A stretch of 64,000 nt of DNA from a virus. The DNA lies in the IMG/VR virus record IMGVR_UViG_3300003877_000001, positions 62,001 to 126,000 of that record, one strand, 5' to 3'. Shown here piece by piece: positions 61,591 to 64,000 of the stretch. The notes beneath the pieces are model-generated. The model was not told the DNA's origin. It did no database searches and was given only the letters and a program-made list of their open reading frames with translations. The translations under genes and the position numbers were made by a program. Every line of letters begins with the position of its first letter. Position 1 is the stretch's first letter.

Positions 61591-62668
61591 AATAGAATGG
61601 AGTGTTATTAATGAATATATTGAAAAGGGTTTATTAATTACTAATAAACACCCAACTAAAGATATATGGGTTCTAAATTATTCTAAAACATGTGCATTTG
61701 AAAAGGAATGGGATTTAATTACATTATCTTGTCGTGGACTTTTTGTTGACATCGATGGTAATATTGTTGGTCGAAGCATGAAAAAATTCTTCAATTTAGA
61801 AGAACACGATCCTTCTGATATTCCAACTGATTTATCATTTGAAGCATTTGAAAAAATGGATGGTTCATTGGGTATTTTATTTAATTATGAAGGTGATTGG
61901 ATATTTGCTTCAAGAGGTTCATTTGAATCAGAACAAGCCATTAAAGGTGGTGAAATCATGCTTAATATTGAAAATTCTTATAGATTTTTAAATGGTGATA
62001 ATACATATGTATTTGAAATTATATATCCTGAAAATCGTATTGTTATTGATTATGGTAAGACTGAAGATTTGGTTCTTTTAGGTGTTATCAATACTGATGG
62101 TGGTGATGAAATGTCATATGATGATATGGTGTATAATCACTCTGATGAATTTACTATTGTTGAAAAGTATGATGTAACATCTGATATTTCTAAATTAAAG
62201 GAATTAGAAGAAGATAACAAAGAAGGATTTGTTGTACGTTATTCTAATGGCTTCCGTGTAAAAGTAAAATTCGATGAATATTGCAGATTACATAGAATCG
62301 TTACTAACGTATCTAATAAGACAATTTGGGAATCATTGAAAAATGGTGAAGGATTGGATGAAGTTATTGATAGAGTTCCTGATGAATTCTACAATTGGGT
62401 TAGACGTACTGAAAAGGGTTTAAATGATATGTATATTGAAATTGAAGTTGAAACATTACGTGAATTCGTTAGGGTAACTAATTTAGTTAGTTTGAAAAAT
62501 GGATTTGATCCTTTTGAAAGAAAGAAAGAATTTGCTTTAATAGCAAAAGAATTTAAACATTCTGGATTATTATTTTCTATGTATAATAATAAAAATTATT
62601 CTGAAGCAATTTGGAAAATGATTAAACCAGACTGGTCAACACCATTTAGAGATGGGTATGAAAATTAG
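61571..62668 (+). CDS. rnlA: T4 Rnl1-type RNA ligase
   Basis: 365 aa. The nucleotidyltransferase motifs are present: I, EKMDGSLG with Lys95 as the AMP-accepting residue; CRGLFVD and KFFNLEE upstream, typical of Rnl1; III, VFEIIYP; IV, EGFVVRY; V, VKVKF. It joins 3'-OH and 5'-P RNA ends with ATP; T4 Rnl1 mends tRNAs cut by host anticodon nucleases. Codon use is good. Followed by a strong terminator. Confidence 0.88.
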   Translation: MEKILTKIEWSVINEYIEKGLLITNKHPTKDIWVLNYSKTCAFEKEWDLITLSCRGLFVDIDGNIVGRSMKKFFNLEEHDPSDIPTDLSFEAFEKMDGSLGILFNYEGDWIFASRGSFESEQAIKGGEIMLNIENSYRFLNGDNTYVFEIIYPENRIVIDYGKTEDLVLLGVINTDGGDEMSYDDMVYNHSDEFTIVEKYDVTSDISKLKELEEDNKEGFVVRYSNGFRVKVKFDEYCRLHRIVTNVSNKTIWESLKNGEGLDEVIDRVPDEFYNWVRRTEKGLNDMYIEIEVETLREFVRVTNLVSLKNGFDPFERKKEFALIAKEFKHSGLLFSMYNNKNYSEAIWKMIKPDWSTPFRDGYEN

Positions 62669-62675
62669 TAAAAAT

Positions 62676-62702
62676 AAAGGGGCGATAATTCGCTCCTTTT
62701 TC
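62676..62702 (+). terminator. terminator after the RNA ligase gene
   Basis: AAAGGGGCGA-TAAT-TCGCTCCTTTTT: 7-bp GC-rich stem with one G-U, flanked by A and T runs. Confidence 0.88.
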
Positions 62703-62732
62703 ATTTTATAGTATTTTACATTAGATATAAAA

Positions 62733-62741
62733 GTATTTATA
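62733..62741 (+). promoter_or_regulatory. late-type promoter box
   Basis: GTATTTATA, 19 nt before the ATG at 62761. Confidence 0.5.
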
Positions 62742-62760
62742 TTTGTAGATAAATAAAAAA

Positions 62761-63069
62761 ATGGAACTAACAGAATACACTATATATAAACATAATAATA
62801 AAGCATATTTGAGATTTGAAAGTACTGAAAGATTTTTATGGTTCTTCAAAAAACAAGTATATAGATTTATACCAAGAAAGCATCTCTACAATAGTAAGGG
62901 AAAGAAAATCCGTAAGTGGACGATACATATGTTCCCAACTGAAATGAGTACATATTATGAGCATTTATTAGTGTGTGGGAATAAAAATGAAAGAGAAAAA
63001 TTTATTGAAAAATACCCACATATTCAACTATATTTAAACGAATTAAACACTTTTATTAAATTTTATTAA
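62761..63069 (+). CDS. basic hypothetical protein
   Basis: 102 aa, basic and aromatic (FLWFFKKQVYRFIPRKHLYN). Unrecognised. Confidence 0.5.
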   Translation: MELTEYTIYKHNNKAYLRFESTERFLWFFKKQVYRFIPRKHLYNSKGKKIRKWTIHMFPTEMSTYYEHLLVCGNKNEREKFIEKYPHIQLYLNELNTFIKFY

Positions 63070-63072
63070 AAA

Positions 63073-63110
63073 TTTGTAACCTTTTTCTTGCATGTTACGT
63101 ATTTATAAAC
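63073..63110 (+). promoter_or_regulatory. promoter of the tRNA-Tyr unit
   Basis: TTTGTAACC, about 14 nt, then TTACGTATTTATAAA. Same class as the other tRNA promoters. Confidence 0.6.
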
Positions 63111-63128
63111 GATTTTTGTAAACAATTA

Positions 63129-63194
63129 ATGAAAAAAGATATTATAATAAGTAAAAAAGACATAACTGGTGGTAGTGTAATACCACCAAAATAA
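63129..63194 (+). CDS. short ORF 5' of the tRNA-Tyr leader
   Basis: 21 codons (KKDIIISKKDITGGSVIPPK), rich in Lys and Ile. Lies in the same transcript as the leader peptide; may be a first sensing ORF or a chance frame. Confidence 0.4.
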   Translation: MKKDIIISKKDITGGSVIPPK

Positions 63195-63204
63195 ATTAGA
63201 AATC

Positions 63205-63288
63205 ATGACAAAAGTTAATACATATAAGAAATATAAAAACTATCCAGATACTGGATCAGGTATTCTATGTACTAACTTTGGTGGCTAA
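63205..63288 (+). CDS. leader peptide of the tRNA-Tyr unit
   Basis: 27 codons. TKVNTYKKYKNYPDT (three Tyr, four Lys, two Asn, three Thr) is followed by GSGILCTNFGG. The codons ACT GGA TCA GG contain TGGATCAGG, which can pair with the terminator. tRNA-Tyr is the first gene after the terminator. Confidence 0.78.
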   Translation: MTKVNTYKKYKNYPDTGSGILCTNFGG

Positions 63289-63323
63289 AGCCATAAAGTT
63301 TAAAATATAGAAACCCTGATTCA
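63252..63323 (+). promoter_or_regulatory. antiterminator pairing (attenuator)
   Basis: TGGATCAGG (63252-63260) pairs with CCTGATTCA (63315-63323), 9 bp with one G-U, and thereby consumes the terminator's 5' arm. Confidence 0.75.
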
Positions 63324-63344
63324 GAAATGAGTCAGGGTTTTTTT
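63308..63344 (+). terminator. attenuator terminator of the tRNA-Tyr unit
   Basis: CCCTGATTCA-GAAA-TGAGTCAGGG, 10 bp with one T-G and a GAAA loop, then TTTTTTT. Ten nt before tRNA-Tyr. Confidence 0.9.
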
Positions 63345-63353
63345 ATGCCATAT

Positions 63354-63434
63354 TGTACGGTTGAACAGGTGGTGAGTTCCGCACACTGTAAATGTGCTGC
63401 TTCGGCTATGGGGGTTCGATTCCCTTCCGTACAA
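63354..63434 (+). tRNA. tRNA-Tyr(GTA)
   Basis: Perfect acceptor TGTACGG/CCGTACA, D-stem GAAC/GTTC, anticodon arm GCACA-CTGTAAA-TGTGC, extended variable arm, T-loop TTCGATT, A73. Confidence 0.92.
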
Positions 63435-63511
63435 CAATTAACATTGTTAATTGAATTAGACTATATTAAAAAGTAATATAGTTCAAAAAACAATATTAAA
63501 ATTGTCATAGA

Positions 63512-63601
63512 ATGGTACATGAAGGACTTATTGATAAAAATAATATAATTCCATTATCAGAATATTTACCTGATAATTGGAAAATTTATTATTATGGATA
63601 A
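63512..63601 (+). CDS. 29-aa ORF or gene fragment
   Basis: VHEGLIDKNNIIPLSEYLPD...WKIYYYG looks like a protein C-terminus and may be a remnant rather than a gene. Confidence 0.35.
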   Translation: MVHEGLIDKNNIIPLSEYLPDNWKIYYYG

Positions 63602-63618
63602 TTTAAAATGATAAAATA

Positions 63619-63966
63619 ATGGTAAGGTTAAGTGAAATATTGCATGGAAGTGGTGTCTTTTCAAAAGACTTCAAAACTAGGATTGCCCAAAAGCAAATCA
63701 GAGTTAATGGAGAAACTATTGAAGGTGACATAGAGATTGACATAGATTTCATTCATAAGGATTTCTTTATGGATATTGGAGATTTAATGTTTAGCTTAAT
63801 GGATAGAGATATTTGGCAATTGCAGTTACAGATTTTCGGTATAGAAAATTTAGCAACATCAAATATTACCAATAGTTTAACTGAAGAATTAAGGAAGTTT
63901 CTAATGGTGAGAACTTCAAAGAAAAATGTTTTTGTAATTAAATTAAATGAAAAGCTGCTGAATTAG
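63619..63966 (+). CDS. S4-like RNA-binding domain protein
   Basis: 115 aa. LSEILHGSGVFSKDFKTRIA and KQIRVNGETIEGD resemble the helix-turn-strand pattern of an S4 RNA-binding domain (as in ribosomal S4 and rRNA-modifying enzymes), followed by an unassigned C-terminal half. In a translation-rich phage a ribosome- or tRNA-binding role is possible. Confidence 0.45.
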   Translation: MVRLSEILHGSGVFSKDFKTRIAQKQIRVNGETIEGDIEIDIDFIHKDFFMDIGDLMFSLMDRDIWQLQLQIFGIENLATSNITNSLTEELRKFLMVRTSKKNVFVIKLNEKLLN

Positions 63967-64000
63967 TTTGGATGTCCAAAGTAAAAACAAATGAATGGAT

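Overview
The window looks like part of a large T4-like (contractile-tailed) phage genome infecting a Bacteroidota (Flavobacteria-like) host. The DNA is very A+T rich. Most genes lack a Shine-Dalgarno sequence. Accessory transcription units carry the Bacteroidota -7 box (TAnnTTTG), and the virion genes are recognisable T4 homologues: gp13, gp17, gp20, gp21, a gp22-like scaffold and gp23, plus a baseplate hub and a tail lysin. All assignments come from reading motifs; no database search was run.

Layout. 0-8 kb: plus-strand nucleotide and sugar genes (KTSC protein, dUTPase, HNH-cupin fusion, RfaE/TagD-like nucleotidyltransferase, a phenylalanine-4-hydroxylase homologue) broken up by homing endonucleases. 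8-36 kb: mostly minus-strand virion genes (neck, capsid, scaffold, protease, portal, terminase), with plus-strand islands: a Dda/UvrD helicase split by an intein, a 1545-aa hub-like protein and a two-domain peptidoglycan hydrolase. 37-43 kb: a tail/adhesin protein and a soluble Clp-type AAA+ module fused to an FtsH-type M41 peptidase. 43-57 kb: a translation and RNA region with about 25 tRNA or tRNA-like genes in a minus-strand and a plus-strand cluster, a tmRNA, structured RNAs and small proteins. 57-62.7 kb: phosphoesterase, KptA (Tpt1), a methyltransferase, translation factor IF-3 and an Rnl1-type RNA ligase. The window ends with a third tRNA unit (Tyr).

The most notable system is the control of the tRNA genes. 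Each of the three tRNA units is preceded by promoter - short leader ORF - rho-independent terminator. The leader codons match the tRNAs that follow. The minus-strand leader contains GQPQPQHQHQ and precedes tRNAs Pro, Pro, His, Gln, His and a Gln-like gene. The 39-codon plus-strand leader is built from Met/Glu/Ala/Leu/Trp/Ser/Val/Asp codons and precedes tRNAs for Ala, Ala, Glu, Val, Trp, Asp, Met, Leu and others. A Tyr/Lys/Asn/Thr-rich leader precedes tRNA-Tyr. In every case a segment late in the leader ORF can pair over 8-9 bp with the 5' arm of the terminator, forming a mutually exclusive antiterminator. This is the architecture of amino-acid operon attenuation, apparently used by a phage to sense charged-tRNA supply and release its own tRNA genes on demand.

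Around this sit other translation and RNA-repair functions: a tmRNA with an unusual tag ending ALAMAA, IF-3, KptA, RNA ligase, a cREC-domain protein and a possible tmRNA-linked protease. Several tRNA genes are odd: an interrupted tRNA-Leu, Leu anticodons on short-variable-loop bodies, and CAT anticodons on long-variable-arm bodies. Two promoter classes recur: a late-type GTATTTATA box just upstream of virion genes, and a TTGTAACC...ACGTAT(A/T)TTTG promoter upstream of tRNA and accessory units.
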